Shown piece after piece: positions 17,642 through 26,737 of a DNA stretch of 55,465 nt; within the stretch, counting starts at the first letter, position 1, and every line of letters starts with the position of its first letter. The position numbers were made by a program, and so were the translations under genes. The DNA comes from Candidatus Cloacimonadota bacterium (GTDB taxonomy: Bacteria; Cloacimonadota; Cloacimonadia; Cloacimonadales; Cloacimonadaceae). The notes beneath the pieces are model-generated. The model did not search any database. It had not been told where the DNA came from and saw only the letters and a program-made list of their open reading frames with translations. The stretch is from NCBI GenBank assembly GCA_029567705.1, contig JAKPXC010000017.1:1-55465 (forward strand), given 5' to 3'.

Positions 17642-18391
17642 ATGTTTGAACTGATAAAAGCCCGGCTAGGTCATGGATATCAGGCTATTCCGAATCCCCT
17701 GAAGGCTTCCATCCATCCTTCCTTTCCCGGTCTGCCGAGGATTCTGAGAGCAAGCGAGAGTGACTTCCTGTTGGCCAGCCGACTCTGTCCAACTCAAGCT
17801 TTGAAGGATAACTGTCTGGATTTGGGAAAGTGTAACTTTTGCGGAGCCTGCCAAAGAGAGTTCCCGGAGACCTTCTGTTTTGATCCGGATTTCAGGATGG
17901 CAGCAACAGACAGGGATTCGCTTGTTATCCGCTGGCTTCCGGATCAGGGCTGCTCCAGCAAGCCTGTTCTGAAAAAGAACCCGGAGCTTGCCAAGCTGTT
18001 TGGTAGATCTTTTGCGCTCCGGAATGTCTCTGCTGCCGGATGTAATGCCTGTGAACTGGAGCTGGGAGCAAGCTCAAATGTGAATTTTGATATGGGACGT
18101 TACGGCCTGGAAGTGGTGGCATCGCCACGGCATGCGGATGCACTGATAATCACGGGGCCAATCTCGCACAATATGGCCTATGCATTGCGGGAAACCTGGG
18201 AAGCCATCCCTGAACCAAAAGCACTGATTCTCTGTGGATGCTGTGCCATCAGTGGTGGAGTCTTTGCCGAAGGTGGTGCTCTGGATAGAAGCTTTCTGGA
18301 GTGTGTGCAACCTGCATTGTATATTCCCGGTTGCCCGGCGCATCCCTTGAGCATCATTCACGGGCTGATGAGCCTATTGGGGAGGGCATGA
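17642..18391 (+). CDS. Ehr complex small subunit (NuoB/HyfI-like) with N-terminal ferredoxin-like segment
   Basis: 249 residues. The N-terminal ~80 residues hold a [4Fe-4S] site, CNFCGAC (Cys64, 67, 70) with Cys49 in LCPT as the likely fourth ligand. This looks like a remnant of a two-cluster NuoI/HycF ferredoxin. The C-terminal part is NuoB-like, with the proximal cluster ligands CNACELE (Cys134, 137), the GCCAISGG region (around Cys200) and IPGCPAHP (Cys231). So electron transfer clusters are kept although the partner large subunit lacks Ni ligands. The gene follows after 10 bases with AAGGAT upstream, and its stop overlaps the next start (ATGA). Confidence 0.85.
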   Translation: MFELIKARLGHGYQAIPNPLKASIHPSFPGLPRILRASESDFLLASRLCPTQALKDNCLDLGKCNFCGACQREFPETFCFDPDFRMAATDRDSLVIRWLPDQGCSSKPVLKKNPELAKLFGRSFALRNVSAAGCNACELELGASSNVNFDMGRYGLEVVASPRHADALIITGPISHNMAYALRETWEAIPEPKALILCGCCAISGGVFAEGGALDRSFLECVQPALYIPGCPAHPLSIIHGLMSLLGRA

Positions 18392-20307
18392 TGCTGGGTT
18401 ATGGTTTGATTCTGCTCTTTCTGGCTCTGATTCCGGCTCTGTGGCAACGGCGTGGTGTCTTTACGCTGCTTGTTTCAATCTCCTCAGTATTCTGCGCACT
18501 TAACTACTGGAAGGTTTTAATCTCCGGTACGGCTTCTGGCTTGGTGCTGGTGTTGCCGGGACTGGGTTTGGTGACTGAACTGGTCACCACACCATTGTCG
18601 GCCTGGTTTGGCTTGATCTTCTCCTTGGGCTTTCCCTTGGGCTCACTTTACGCCATGGGCTATCTGAAAGCTCATCCCACGGCGGGAGAGGCTTCGCACA
18701 TGGTGTGGCTGGGGCTGATGTTCCTCTCTATGCATCTGGTTCTGCTGGCATCCAACAGCCTGGTCTTCATGCTTGCCTGGGAACTTATGAGTCTTTCCTC
18801 TTTTCTGGCAATACTCTATGAGCGGGAAAGCAAAGAAAGCTGGAGCGCTGCCTTGTATTATCTGGTAACCATGCAGGTGGGGGCAGGGATACTGCTTTTG
18901 GGCTTTGCCAAGCTCTTTATGGATAACGGGACTTTTCTTTTGGCTGGAGCTTCTATAGGCAGTGCAGCCAAGTGGCTTCTGCTGATCGGCTTTGCTTTTA
19001 AAGCCGGCTTCTTTCCTTTCTATTCCTGGTTGCCCAAAGCTCATCCTGTGGCACCCTCTCATCTTTCGGGTTTGATGAGCGGATTAATGATTAAAACCGG
19101 TATCTTCGGGATTATCTGGGTAATGCTGAGTTCCTCCTGGCAAGCCTGGGAGATTTATCTGCTGCTGGGTATCTCTCTGATAACAGCCTTCAATGGAGTT
19201 ATTCACGCTCTGGCGGAGAATCACTTGAAAAGGGCTTTGGCTTACTCATCCATCGAGAATATCGGCATCATCGGGATTGCTTTGTGTTTCTGGCAGTTGG
19301 GCCTGATACTGGGAAATCCCGATATGGCGGCTCTGGCTCTATTGGGAGCACTCCTGCATAGTTGGTTCCACAGCCTTTTTAAGCCTTTGCTGTTCTATCT
19401 CAGTGGGAATGTGCTGATCGCCACTCATAGCCTGAAACTGGATGAACTGGGCGGCTTGGATAAAAGGCTGCGGCACAGCGCCAGACTCTTTATGATAGGG
19501 GCTGCTTCTATTTCGGCTTTACCTCTGTTCTGTGGCTTCAGCAGTGAACTGGTGATCTTTGGAAGTATTATCAGAGGCTTTGGCAAGGGGAGCCTGGCTC
19601 AAAGCATCTGCGCTGCCATCGCCGGAGGAGGCCTGGCCTTTGTGAGTGCTCTGGCCTTGATCGCTTTCTCCAAACTGTATGCCATTGTCTTCTGTGGAGA
19701 ACCCCGCACTAGCAAAGCAGCCCATGCCCAAGAACAGACAGGATTCTTACTCTTTAGCCCTGCTATCCTGGCGCTGCTATGCTCAATTATCGGGCTTTTC
19801 TCCTGGTACCCTTTGACCCGGCTGCATAGCCTGACCGATTGGTTTGGTCTGAGTACCATCAGTCTCTGGGAGATGGTTCATACCTTGAGGTTGGTTAGCC
19901 TGTTGCTGGTCTTGTTGTTAGCAGTCTTTATCCTGATCTACCTGCTCAAGAAGAAGCTTACCAAGGTATCTTATCATTCCACCTGGGGCTGTGGATATCA
20001 GAAGTCAAGCCCAAAGCTGCAATACAGTTCCGGGGCCTATACCGATCCTCTCTCTTACTTCCTAAAGCCCTTGTTGCAGAAAGAAAGCAAGCAAATAGTA
20101 CCGCAAGGGTACTTCCCTTCCAGACTCAGCCACACTGAGGAAGTGAACGACTACATCGATAGAAGCTTCATTGGGGCGATGAACGTGTTACTGCTGCGCT
20201 TCCTGGCTCTTTTTGCAGGGATACAGAATGGCAGAACAAACTCCTACATCAAGTGGCTTATGCTGGCATTGTTGATTCTGCTGCTCTGGGTATTGGGGGC
20301 AAGATGA
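18388..20307 (+). CDS. Ehr complex antiporter-like membrane subunit (HyfB/NuoL family)
   Basis: About 639 residues, with some 14-16 hydrophobic segments. The proton-translocating transporter motif LKRALAYSSIENIGIIG contains the conserved Lys. A KAHPVAPSHLSGLMSG block is the HyfB/NuoL-type channel motif. The hydrophilic tail with WGCGYQ is typical of HyfB. The start is ATG at 18388 (ATGA overlap with the previous stop) or the adjacent ATG at 18391, which has better distance from GGGGAGGG. Expected to move H+ or Na+ across the inner membrane. Confidence 0.85.
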   Translation: MMLGYGLILLFLALIPALWQRRGVFTLLVSISSVFCALNYWKVLISGTASGLVLVLPGLGLVTELVTTPLSAWFGLIFSLGFPLGSLYAMGYLKAHPTAGEASHMVWLGLMFLSMHLVLLASNSLVFMLAWELMSLSSFLAILYERESKESWSAALYYLVTMQVGAGILLLGFAKLFMDNGTFLLAGASIGSAAKWLLLIGFAFKAGFFPFYSWLPKAHPVAPSHLSGLMSGLMIKTGIFGIIWVMLSSSWQAWEIYLLLGISLITAFNGVIHALAENHLKRALAYSSIENIGIIGIALCFWQLGLILGNPDMAALALLGALLHSWFHSLFKPLLFYLSGNVLIATHSLKLDELGGLDKRLRHSARLFMIGAASISALPLFCGFSSELVIFGSIIRGFGKGSLAQSICAAIAGGGLAFVSALALIAFSKLYAIVFCGEPRTSKAAHAQEQTGFLLFSPAILALLCSIIGLFSWYPLTRLHSLTDWFGLSTISLWEMVHTLRLVSLLLVLLLAVFILIYLLKKKLTKVSYHSTWGCGYQKSSPKLQYSSGAYTDPLSYFLKPLLQKESKQIVPQGYFPSRLSHTEEVNDYIDRSFIGAMNVLLLRFLALFAGIQNGRTNSYIKWLMLALLILLLWVLGAR

Positions 20308-21221
20308 CGCTAAATCTCCTCTTTATCATTTTGATGCCTTTGTTTTTCATGGGTATCATCACCAAAACCAAAGCAGTCTGGACCGGACGCAAGGGACCCA
20401 GTCTGGTGCAACCCTTCTATACCTTCTACAAATTGCTGGGAAAGAACGAGATTCACAGCACCAGCAGCGGCTTACTCTTTAGGATTGCCCCTGTGCTGGC
20501 ATTTGTGTCCGTGTTCTGTGCTGCTCTTCTGGTTCCTTTTGGCACCAAGACTGCTGTTCTGGGCTTCAAAGGGGATTTCTTCCTCTTCATGAGCCTCCTG
20601 GCTTTATCCAAAGCAGTTATGGTAATCGCAGCCATGGAAACAGCCAGCAGCTTTGAAGGTATGGGAGCCTCCCGTGAGATCTCCTTTACGGCCTTTCTAG
20701 AGCCGGCCTTTCTTCTGATGATAGGCTCTCTTGCCTATTCCGGAGGATTGCACAGCGTGGGACAGCTCTTTTTTAGTCACACAGTGAATCTGCACGATTC
20801 CTGGAGCTTCATCATTGCAGTGCTATCTGCTTTGGCTCTCTTTATCATGTTACTGGTGGAAGGAGCCAGAGTGCCTTTCGATGATCCTGCCACGCATCTG
20901 GAACTGACCATGATCCACGAAGTGATGGTGCTGGATACAAGCGGGGTAAATCTGGCTTTGGTACACTATACTGCTGCACTGAAAGTATGTATCTATGCGG
21001 CACTGATCAGCAACTTTCTGGTGCCCGGTGAGCTAAGCGGAATCCAGGTCCCTCTGATCTTTCTGACAGGAAATCTCGGTCTGGCTATTTTGACGGGATT
21101 GCTGGAATCCTTCCTGGCCAGATACAGAATCAGCCGCAATCTGGAACTGGTGATAATCCCTCTCTCCATAGCACTGCTGGTGCTGGCAGCACTTATCGTG
21201 AACAATCTGGGAGCTATCTGA
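20304..21221 (+). CDS. Ehr complex membrane subunit (HyfC/EchB/NuoH family)
   Basis: About 305 residues. The ATG at 20304 overlaps the previous TGA (ATGA), and an upstream in-frame start would lie inside the preceding gene. There are about eight membrane spans. The RKGPSLVQPFYTFYKLLGK motif near the N-terminus and EGARVPFDDPATHLELTMIHE are conserved in NuoH-like subunits, which sit at the junction of the hydrophilic and membrane arms. The next gene starts within its stop codon. Confidence 0.87.
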   Translation: MTLNLLFIILMPLFFMGIITKTKAVWTGRKGPSLVQPFYTFYKLLGKNEIHSTSSGLLFRIAPVLAFVSVFCAALLVPFGTKTAVLGFKGDFFLFMSLLALSKAVMVIAAMETASSFEGMGASREISFTAFLEPAFLLMIGSLAYSGGLHSVGQLFFSHTVNLHDSWSFIIAVLSALALFIMLLVEGARVPFDDPATHLELTMIHEVMVLDTSGVNLALVHYTAALKVCIYAALISNFLVPGELSGIQVPLIFLTGNLGLAILTGLLESFLARYRISRNLELVIIPLSIALLVLAALIVNNLGAI

Positions 21222-21856
21222 TGGCAGACGTATTACTCATTCTCTTTGGTGTCTCTCTGCTCTTTGCATCTATTACAAATATGCTCAGAGGCTTGGTGCG
21301 GATACTGGTGTGGCAGGGACTCATCCTCTTTGTGCTAACTATCCTGAAGACCAATGAATTTAACCTCTGGGAATTCATCTTCGTGGCTGTGGAGACCATA
21401 ATCTTTAAAGCAGTACTAATCCCTTGGTTCATCAGTGATACTATCAAGAAGAACAAGACCAAGCGCGAGGTCGAGCCCTCGGTATCCAATTTCTTCTCAC
21501 TTGGAAGCATGGCTCTGATCTTTGCCTTCAGTTTCTTCATCGCTCTCTGGAGTGATAAAGGGCCTGCTAATCTCTACCCCATGCACTTTGGCATTGCCTT
21601 CGCAGCCATCCTGAAAGGTTTGTTCATCATTATTGCAAATAAGAAGCTTATCACCCACCTGATGGGTTATCTGATCATGGAGAATGGTATCTTCCTGCTC
21701 TCTTTGGCCATAGCCAGTGAAGTGCCTGCTGTTGTGAGCCTGGGAGTGTCCTTGGATATTCTCCTCTCGATATTGATAGCAGCCCTTTTCATCAACAGAA
21801 TCAGCAACACATTTGAGGAAGCTCACAGCGACGAGCTCTCCACCCTTAAGGATTAA
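21221..21856 (+). CDS. Ehr complex membrane subunit (HyfE family)
   Basis: 211 residues, all-helical membrane protein. The N-terminal half is HyfE-like, with FVAVETIIFKAVLIPWFI. The C-terminal half resembles NuoK, with GYLIMENGIFLLSLA carrying a conserved Glu. It overlaps the HyfC-like gene by one base (TGATG) and precedes the HyfF-like gene by four bases. Identity rests on motifs and operon position. Confidence 0.8.
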   Translation: MADVLLILFGVSLLFASITNMLRGLVRILVWQGLILFVLTILKTNEFNLWEFIFVAVETIIFKAVLIPWFISDTIKKNKTKREVEPSVSNFFSLGSMALIFAFSFFIALWSDKGPANLYPMHFGIAFAAILKGLFIIIANKKLITHLMGYLIMENGIFLLSLAIASEVPAVVSLGVSLDILLSILIAALFINRISNTFEEAHSDELSTLKD

Positions 21857-21860
21857 GTGA

Positions 21861-23228
21861 ATGACTTACTTTAGCTTGTGGCTCTTCCCCATCATTGCTT
21901 CCCTGCTTAGCTTCAGTTTGCGGAATAAAAGCCTTAACCGCTTCCTGGTACTGACCCATAGCCTTCTGCATCTTGGTTTTGGATTGGCTCTGCTGGTTCC
22001 ACAGACGGGCTTTGCCGCTTGGTTTGGAGCAGATAGCTATGCTCAGATATTCTTCCTGGTTACCGCCATTCTCTACGCTGCTGCAGCCTTCTACCCCCTC
22101 ACCGGACATAATGCTCTCAGCCCCAAACAAAGCAGTATCTATACCATCTGTCTGATGGCATTTGTGGCCTCTATGGATTCTGCCAATCTCTCCCAGAATC
22201 TAGGCTTGATCTGGGTCTTTGTGGAAACCACCACTCTCGCCAGCGCTATGCTGATCAGTTTTGAACACCACAAACAGTCCTTGGAAGCTGCCTGGAAGTA
22301 CCTCTTTATTTGTTCCATCGGAATTGCCCTGGCCTTTGTGGGAATTCTTCTGCTTTTAGTAGCACAGGATAGTCATCCCAGCTTGCTGTTATCTCAAGTT
22401 ACAAGCGGTATTGGCAGTATTTCTCCTTTCTGGCTGAAGCTATCCTTTGTCTTCATGCTGATAGGTTTCGGCACCAAAGCCGGCTTTGCCCCCATGCATT
22501 TCTGGCTTCCAGATGCCCACTCTGAAGCCCCTGCCCAAATCTCCGCCTTACTATCGGGAGCTCTGTTGAACACAGCACTGCTTCCCCTGATTCGCATGAA
22601 AGGGCTTATGACTGCCGCCGGAGAAGGAACTTTGGCCTCTCAGCTCTTTCTAGGGCTTGGAATTCTTTCAGTTTTCATTGCTGCGGTCTTCATCATCAAG
22701 ATCACGAACTACAAGCGAATGCTGGCTTATTCTTCCATAGAAAACATGGGCATAATCCTGATCGCCTTTGCACTAGGAAAGGCAGCAGAGACAGCGGGTT
22801 TGATCCATGTGATGGGACATTCTTTGGCGAAGGCTACTCTGTTTCTAACTGCGGGAAACCTTTATAAAATCTTCGGAGAGAAGGACTACAGCAAGTGTTC
22901 ATCCCTGCTTTCCCGCCATCCCGCCAGTGCCTGGCTTTGGATACTGGGCTTTGTCTTTATCATCGGACTTCCCCCTTCCCCTCTCTTTATCAGTGAGTTC
23001 TACATAGCCATCGGACTGCTAAGCAGTGCCAATTACCTGGTTCTGGGATTCTGGATTGTTCTCCTGGCAGTTATAGCCTATGGATTGGGAAAAGCTGTAT
23101 TGAACATCACAATGGGTGGAAAAGAAAACAGAGTTAAACTGCCTCTCATGAGCTACTTGCCCGGATACCTGCTCTTACTTACTGCCATAACGGTTCCGGT
23201 AATCGTGCTCAAACTATTGAGCAACTAG
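21861..23228 (+). CDS. Ehr complex antiporter-like membrane subunit (HyfF family)
   Basis: 455 residues. This second MrpD/NuoN-type ion-translocating subunit has KAGFAPMHFWLPDAHSEAP, NYKRMLAYSSIENMGII with the conserved Lys, and HVMGHSLAKATLFLTAGN. It is the last gene of the operon; the next gene is on the opposite strand 30 bases away. The operon thus has two antiporter-like subunits (HyfB- and HyfF-like) and no hyp maturation genes nearby, consistent with no Ni site. Confidence 0.87.
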   Translation: MTYFSLWLFPIIASLLSFSLRNKSLNRFLVLTHSLLHLGFGLALLVPQTGFAAWFGADSYAQIFFLVTAILYAAAAFYPLTGHNALSPKQSSIYTICLMAFVASMDSANLSQNLGLIWVFVETTTLASAMLISFEHHKQSLEAAWKYLFICSIGIALAFVGILLLLVAQDSHPSLLLSQVTSGIGSISPFWLKLSFVFMLIGFGTKAGFAPMHFWLPDAHSEAPAQISALLSGALLNTALLPLIRMKGLMTAAGEGTLASQLFLGLGILSVFIAAVFIIKITNYKRMLAYSSIENMGIILIAFALGKAAETAGLIHVMGHSLAKATLFLTAGNLYKIFGEKDYSKCSSLLSRHPASAWLWILGFVFIIGLPPSPLFISEFYIAIGLLSSANYLVLGFWIVLLAVIAYGLGKAVLNITMGGKENRVKLPLMSYLPGYLLLLTAITVPVIVLKLLSN

Positions 23229-23258
23229 GCTGTTCAGAAACCAGACGATAGAAATATT

Positions 23259-24950
23259 TTACTGATACAGGAAGCGCTTTATCTTCTGAGTAGGCGTCTT
23301 CTCAAAGGGTTCTTTCTGCTCTATGATCTGATGTATCTTGGAGAAGGATACCACTGAGGAATTCACTTGATTTCTAAGATCAGTTAAGAATTTCGAAGTT
23401 ATTCTTTCTGCCTGAACACTGCTCATGCGTGTGAGGTTGTGGAGCTTATCCAGTTGCTCGTAATTTAAAAAGACTCTGGCTATGATGTTCCCACCTGATT
23501 CATACACCAAAGACTCCAAGACCATTTCGTGTTCATTGATCTTGGCCTCGATCTCCTCCGGATAGATATTTTCGCCACTGGCAGCCACGATCACGTTCTT
23601 GATTCTGCCCTTGATGTAGAGATAGTTCTTCTTTTTAATGATGCCCAAGTCTCCGGTCTTGAAGAATCCATCTTCCGTATAAGCCTCTTCGGTACGCTGT
23701 TTATCCTTGTAATAACCCATCATTACCGTATCACCCTTGATCTGAATCTCCCCCACACCGGTTTTGGGGTCAGGATTGGCAATCCGGACCTGGAGAGTAT
23801 CCAGAATTGTGCCTGTGGAACGGAATTTCACCACAGCCGGTGTGCATCCGGCTATCAGAGGAGAAGTCTCCGTGAGTCCATAGCCTATTGCATAGGGAAA
23901 TCCTGCTTCATAGAGGAAGCGTTCCACTTCCCAGGATAGCAATGCTCCGCCTATCCCATAGAAATGCAGTGCTCCGCCAAAGGTCTTCATCAGTTTCTTC
24001 CCTGCAACTTTATGCAAGAGCTTACGTGTGGCAGGTATCTTGTAAAGCTCTTTGAAAAGCAGGTTCCCGGTGAGCTGAGGATGTACCTGCAGCTTGAATA
24101 TCTTCTCTATAATCAAAGGAACCGTGAGTATCATGGTAGGACGGATCTTCTGCATTGCAGGAATCAGAATCCGCGCCGTGGGAGGCTTATCCAGGTAATA
24201 AATGCATGCTCCCTGCATGATGGGGATGATAAAGCCTATAGTACATTCATAAGTATGAGATAAAGGAAGAATCGAAATCAGCCTGTCGGTTTCCACCAAA
24301 TCTTGAATACCCAAAGTGAGGACTGCGTCCAGAACCAGATTCTTGTGGCTCAGCATCACTCCCTTGGAGCTTCCGGTAGTTCCGGAGGTATAGATAATGG
24401 CAGCCAAATCGTTTTCCTGCACTTCCTGTTTAATCAACCCCAAGCCTTTGAGAGCTTTTTTACCTAATCGATTGAGCTGTATTCTCTGTTCATTGATGAA
24501 TTCTTTCAGAGTTTCTTTGGGAAGATTTGCAGTGATGGGATTGAAGGTGTCCAGATTGATCAAGGTTGGGAAAGGATCGAGGTCGGAATAGCCAATCTTT
24601 TCGTACTGAGTGGTGGAAACAAAGACCAGCTTGGCCCCGCTATGCTTCAGGATATGCAAGATTTCGTTGTTATGAAAATCCACCAGGATGGGAACCACCA
24701 CAGCACCCATGGAAGTGATCGCCAAGTAAGCGATGCCCCAATTTGGCATATTCTGGCTCAGAATCGCTACTCTGTCCCCCGGGGCGATACCATGCTTATC
24801 CAGCAACTCGATAAGATCGTCTATAAGATCACGCAACTCTCCATATTTGATCGGCTCTCCATCCACCATTGATAAGGCAGGACGTTCCGGGAAGTGTTCA
24901 CAAGTGCGGTCTATCATGGCTTTCAAGGTGAGTTTCTCCAGCTTCTTCAT
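23259..24950 (-). CDS. Long-chain acyl-CoA synthetase (AMP-forming)
   Basis: Activates fatty or other carboxylic acids to acyl-CoA via acyl-AMP. 563 residues. It has the P-loop IIYTSGTTGSSKGV, the adenylate motif GYGLTETSP, TGDLGI and the C-terminal catalytic Lys in FEKTPTQKIKRF. The ATG at 24950 has AGGATGG upstream. Substrate chain length cannot be set from motifs. Convergent with the Ehr operon. Confidence 0.88.
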   Translation of the reverse strand: MKKLEKLTLKAMIDRTCEHFPERPALSMVDGEPIKYGELRDLIDDLIELLDKHGIAPGDRVAILSQNMPNWGIAYLAITSMGAVVVPILVDFHNNEILHILKHSGAKLVFVSTTQYEKIGYSDLDPFPTLINLDTFNPITANLPKETLKEFINEQRIQLNRLGKKALKGLGLIKQEVQENDLAAIIYTSGTTGSSKGVMLSHKNLVLDAVLTLGIQDLVETDRLISILPLSHTYECTIGFIIPIMQGACIYYLDKPPTARILIPAMQKIRPTMILTVPLIIEKIFKLQVHPQLTGNLLFKELYKIPATRKLLHKVAGKKLMKTFGGALHFYGIGGALLSWEVERFLYEAGFPYAIGYGLTETSPLIAGCTPAVVKFRSTGTILDTLQVRIANPDPKTGVGEIQIKGDTVMMGYYKDKQRTEEAYTEDGFFKTGDLGIIKKKNYLYIKGRIKNVIVAASGENIYPEEIEAKINEHEMVLESLVYESGGNIIARVFLNYEQLDKLHNLTRMSSVQAERITSKFLTDLRNQVNSSVVSFSKIHQIIEQKEPFEKTPTQKIKRFLYQ

Positions 24951-25262
24951 GTTCCATCCTCTGTGAAAATTCTAATTTTGACATAATAAGCGTTTAACAT
25001 GTTATTGCAAGAAAGTCGCCAAATCTCCACAGATTGCGGCATTCAGGCAGACCTATTCGATAGTTCCAGACTTGACAAAGCAGCCGAAGCTAATAGGATG
25101 GAGCAAATTCTGACACAGGAAATGGTGATATGCCGGACATTAACTGACGATAGTCCTCACACAAGCAGATAGTTAGCTTGAATTGAACTCAAGTGCAATG
25201 ATGCATCTGATGCTCCCGCCTTGACCATGGATTATTAACATTGTTACTTATGGAGTATTATT
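24951..25262. other. Intergenic region between divergent genes
   Basis: No gene seen. Apart from the minus-strand promoter above, it holds TTGACA at about 25074-25079 and TTGACC at about 25213-25218, which could serve the DUF3795 gene. Neither has a canonical -10. Confidence 0.4.
24983..25010 (-). promoter_or_regulatory. Promoter candidate for the acyl-CoA synthetase gene
   Basis: On the minus strand TTGCAA (25005-25010) and TATTAT (24983-24988) are 16 bp apart. The spacer contains the palindrome AACATGTT, a possible operator. Confidence 0.45.
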
Positions 25263-25586
25263 ATGTCCGACACCTTATATGCCCCCTGTGGAATAAATTG
25301 CGCCGTGTGCGATACCTACCTTGCCACTATTGCCAATGACGATGATATGCGTCAGGCAGTGGCAGATAAATGGAGCGAACTCTTTCACCACCCCTTCAGG
25401 AAAGAAGATATCAATTGCGTGGGTTGCACCAATGAAGGTACTCATGGTATCTATTGCGGAAACCTTTGCGAGATACGTCCCTGCGCCTTGGTTAAAGGGA
25501 TAGCTAGCTGTAAAGAGTGTCCTGATTATCTTTGCGAAAAGCTGAGAAAGAATCTGGAAGCCTCCAGTCAATACATTAAAGACTAA
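25263..25586 (+). CDS. DUF3795-type cysteine-rich protein
   Basis: 107 residues with eleven cysteines arranged in pairs. They include PCGINCAVCDTY near the N-terminus, CVGCTNEG, YCGNLCEIRPCA, and CKECPDYLC near the C-terminus. This pattern is that of DUF3795 proteins, widespread in anaerobes and thought to bind metal or Fe-S; function unknown. It is transcribed alone and followed by a terminator at 25600. Confidence 0.8.
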   Translation: MSDTLYAPCGINCAVCDTYLATIANDDDMRQAVADKWSELFHHPFRKEDINCVGCTNEGTHGIYCGNLCEIRPCALVKGIASCKECPDYLCEKLRKNLEASSQYIKD

Positions 25587-25599
25587 TTACACAATGGAG

Positions 25600-25635
25600 G
25601 GGAGCTCCTCGAGTTTTGCAGCTCCCTTCCTTGCT
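25600..25635 (+). terminator. Terminator after the DUF3795 gene
   Basis: A 7-bp stem (GGGAGCT 25600-25606 with AGCTCCC 25620-25626) and 13-base loop are followed by TTCCTTGCTTATT. It lies 14 bases after the stop codon. Confidence 0.6.
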
Positions 25636-25710
25636 TATTCGGTTCCTTAACCTATCCTTAACCCTTCCTTAACCTCAGTTAAGGAAACTCTTATCCTGTA
25701 TAAAGTTATG
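25627..25710 (-). repeat. Dispersed intergenic repeat, copy B
   Basis: In reverse complement this aligns with copies A and C through CATAACTT, GGATAAG and TTCCTTAACTGAGGTTAAGG. It has three TTAAGGA units where A and C have two, and a shorter end. It lies between the DUF3795 terminator and the rplM promoter. Confidence 0.7.
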
Positions 25711-25848
25711 TATTCATGTAAGCTAAAGTACGTTATCAGCAAGAAGTTAGCAGTCCATTTGATGGGCTTAACCAAGACCTTACCTTTTACTTTGTAGACA
25801 CTCGCCATCATCCCAAGACGCCAAAAGAGAATTATTTAAGGAAAGTCC

Positions 25849-25877
25849 TTGACATTGGAGGCAGCTCCAAAATCCTG
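25849..25877 (+). promoter_or_regulatory. Putative promoter and operator of rplM-rpsI
   Basis: TTGACA at 25849-25854 is followed at once by an inverted repeat, TTGGAG-GCAG-CTCCAA (25855-25870), which fills the spacer. At 17 bp the -10 position reads ATCCTG, not canonical. The repeat could be an operator. Confidence 0.4.
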
Positions 25878-25909
25878 TCATTCTGTAATAAAATCGTAAA
25901 GGAGAATCG

Positions 25910-26347
25910 ATGAAGACCCTAACCCCGAAACCGGGTGAGATCACTCAAGCCTGGTATTTAGTCGATGCGACGGGTATGACTCTTGGTCGCCTTTCCACAC
26001 GGGTAGCCTCGATCTTGGCCGGTAAGAACAAACCTTACTATGTGCCCAATATCGATTGTGGCGATTACGTCGTTATTATTAACGCCGAGAAAGTTCGCCT
26101 CACCGGCCTGAAGACCATGCAAAAGGTTTATCAGACCTATAGTGGATACCCCAGTGGAAGAAAAGAAATACCCTTTGCCAAAGTCCTGGAAGAGCATCCG
26201 GAGCGTGTGATAGCTCATGCCGTCAAAGGTATGTTGCCCAAGACCACGCTTGGCAATGCAATGTTTAAGAAACTGAAAGTTTATGCCGGAAGCGAGCATC
26301 CTCACAGTGCCCAACAGCCGGTTGAACTCAAACTGTTGGAGAACTAA
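25910..26347 (+). CDS. rplM: 50S ribosomal protein L13
   Basis: 145 residues, typical length. Early L13 phrases include [21 protein letters not shown] and [15 protein letters not shown], with [20 protein letters not shown] near the end. The ATG is preceded by AAAGGAG. It is followed after 3 bases by rpsI, the conserved gene pair. Confidence 0.98.
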   Translation: MKTLTPKPGEITQAWYLVDATGMTLGRLSTRVASILAGKNKPYYVPNIDCGDYVVIINAEKVRLTGLKTMQKVYQTYSGYPSGRKEIPFAKVLEEHPERVIAHAVKGMLPKTTLGNAMFKKLKVYAGSEHPHSAQQPVELKLLEN

Positions 26348-26350
26348 GTT

Positions 26351-26737
26351 ATGCAAAATTACGATGCCGTCGGCAGAAGAAAGAATGCCGTTGCCAGAGT
26401 CCGCTTAACCCCGGGAACCGGAAAGCGTATCATCAACAAGATCCAGATGAAGAAATACCTGCAGCGCGAGACCCTTGAAATGGTGGTCGAACAGCCTTTG
26501 CAGACCGTTGGAATGAGCGAAAGCTTCGACGTTTATGTAAACGTCTGTGGCGGTGGCTTATCCGGTCAGGCAGGAGCCATCCGTCATGGTATTTCCCGTG
26601 CTCTGGTCGAGTATGATGAGAAACTGAAGCCCCAGCTCAAAACCCGCGGATTCCTTACCCGTGACCCCCGTATGGTGGAACGTAAGAAATCCGGACGTCC
26701 GAAAGCCAGAAAGAGATTCCAATTCTCCAAACGTTAA
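26351..26737 (+). CDS. rpsI: 30S ribosomal protein S9
   Basis: 128 residues. It starts with [16 protein letters not shown] and has [19 protein letters not shown], ending in the basic tail [17 protein letters not shown] that reaches the P site in the ribosome. Co-transcribed with rplM. 192 bases separate it from rpsB. Confidence 0.98.
   Translation: MQNYDAVGRRKNAVARVRLTPGTGKRIINKIQMKKYLQRETLEMVVEQPLQTVGMSESFDVYVNVCGGGLSGQAGAIRHGISRALVEYDEKLKPQLKTRGFLTRDPRMVERKKSGRPKARKRFQFSKR

Larger units (their letters stand above)
25587..25909. other. Intergenic region before rplM
   Basis: No gene seen. It contains the terminator of the DUF3795 gene, repeat copy B, and the region before rplM with a TTGACA at 25849. 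Confidence 0.5.

Noticed and set aside
12363-25202. Shared 15-mer CTCAAGTGCAATGAT at 12363 and 25188
   Set aside because: Exact matches of this length are expected by chance a few times in a 55-kb window, and the flanks are unrelated.
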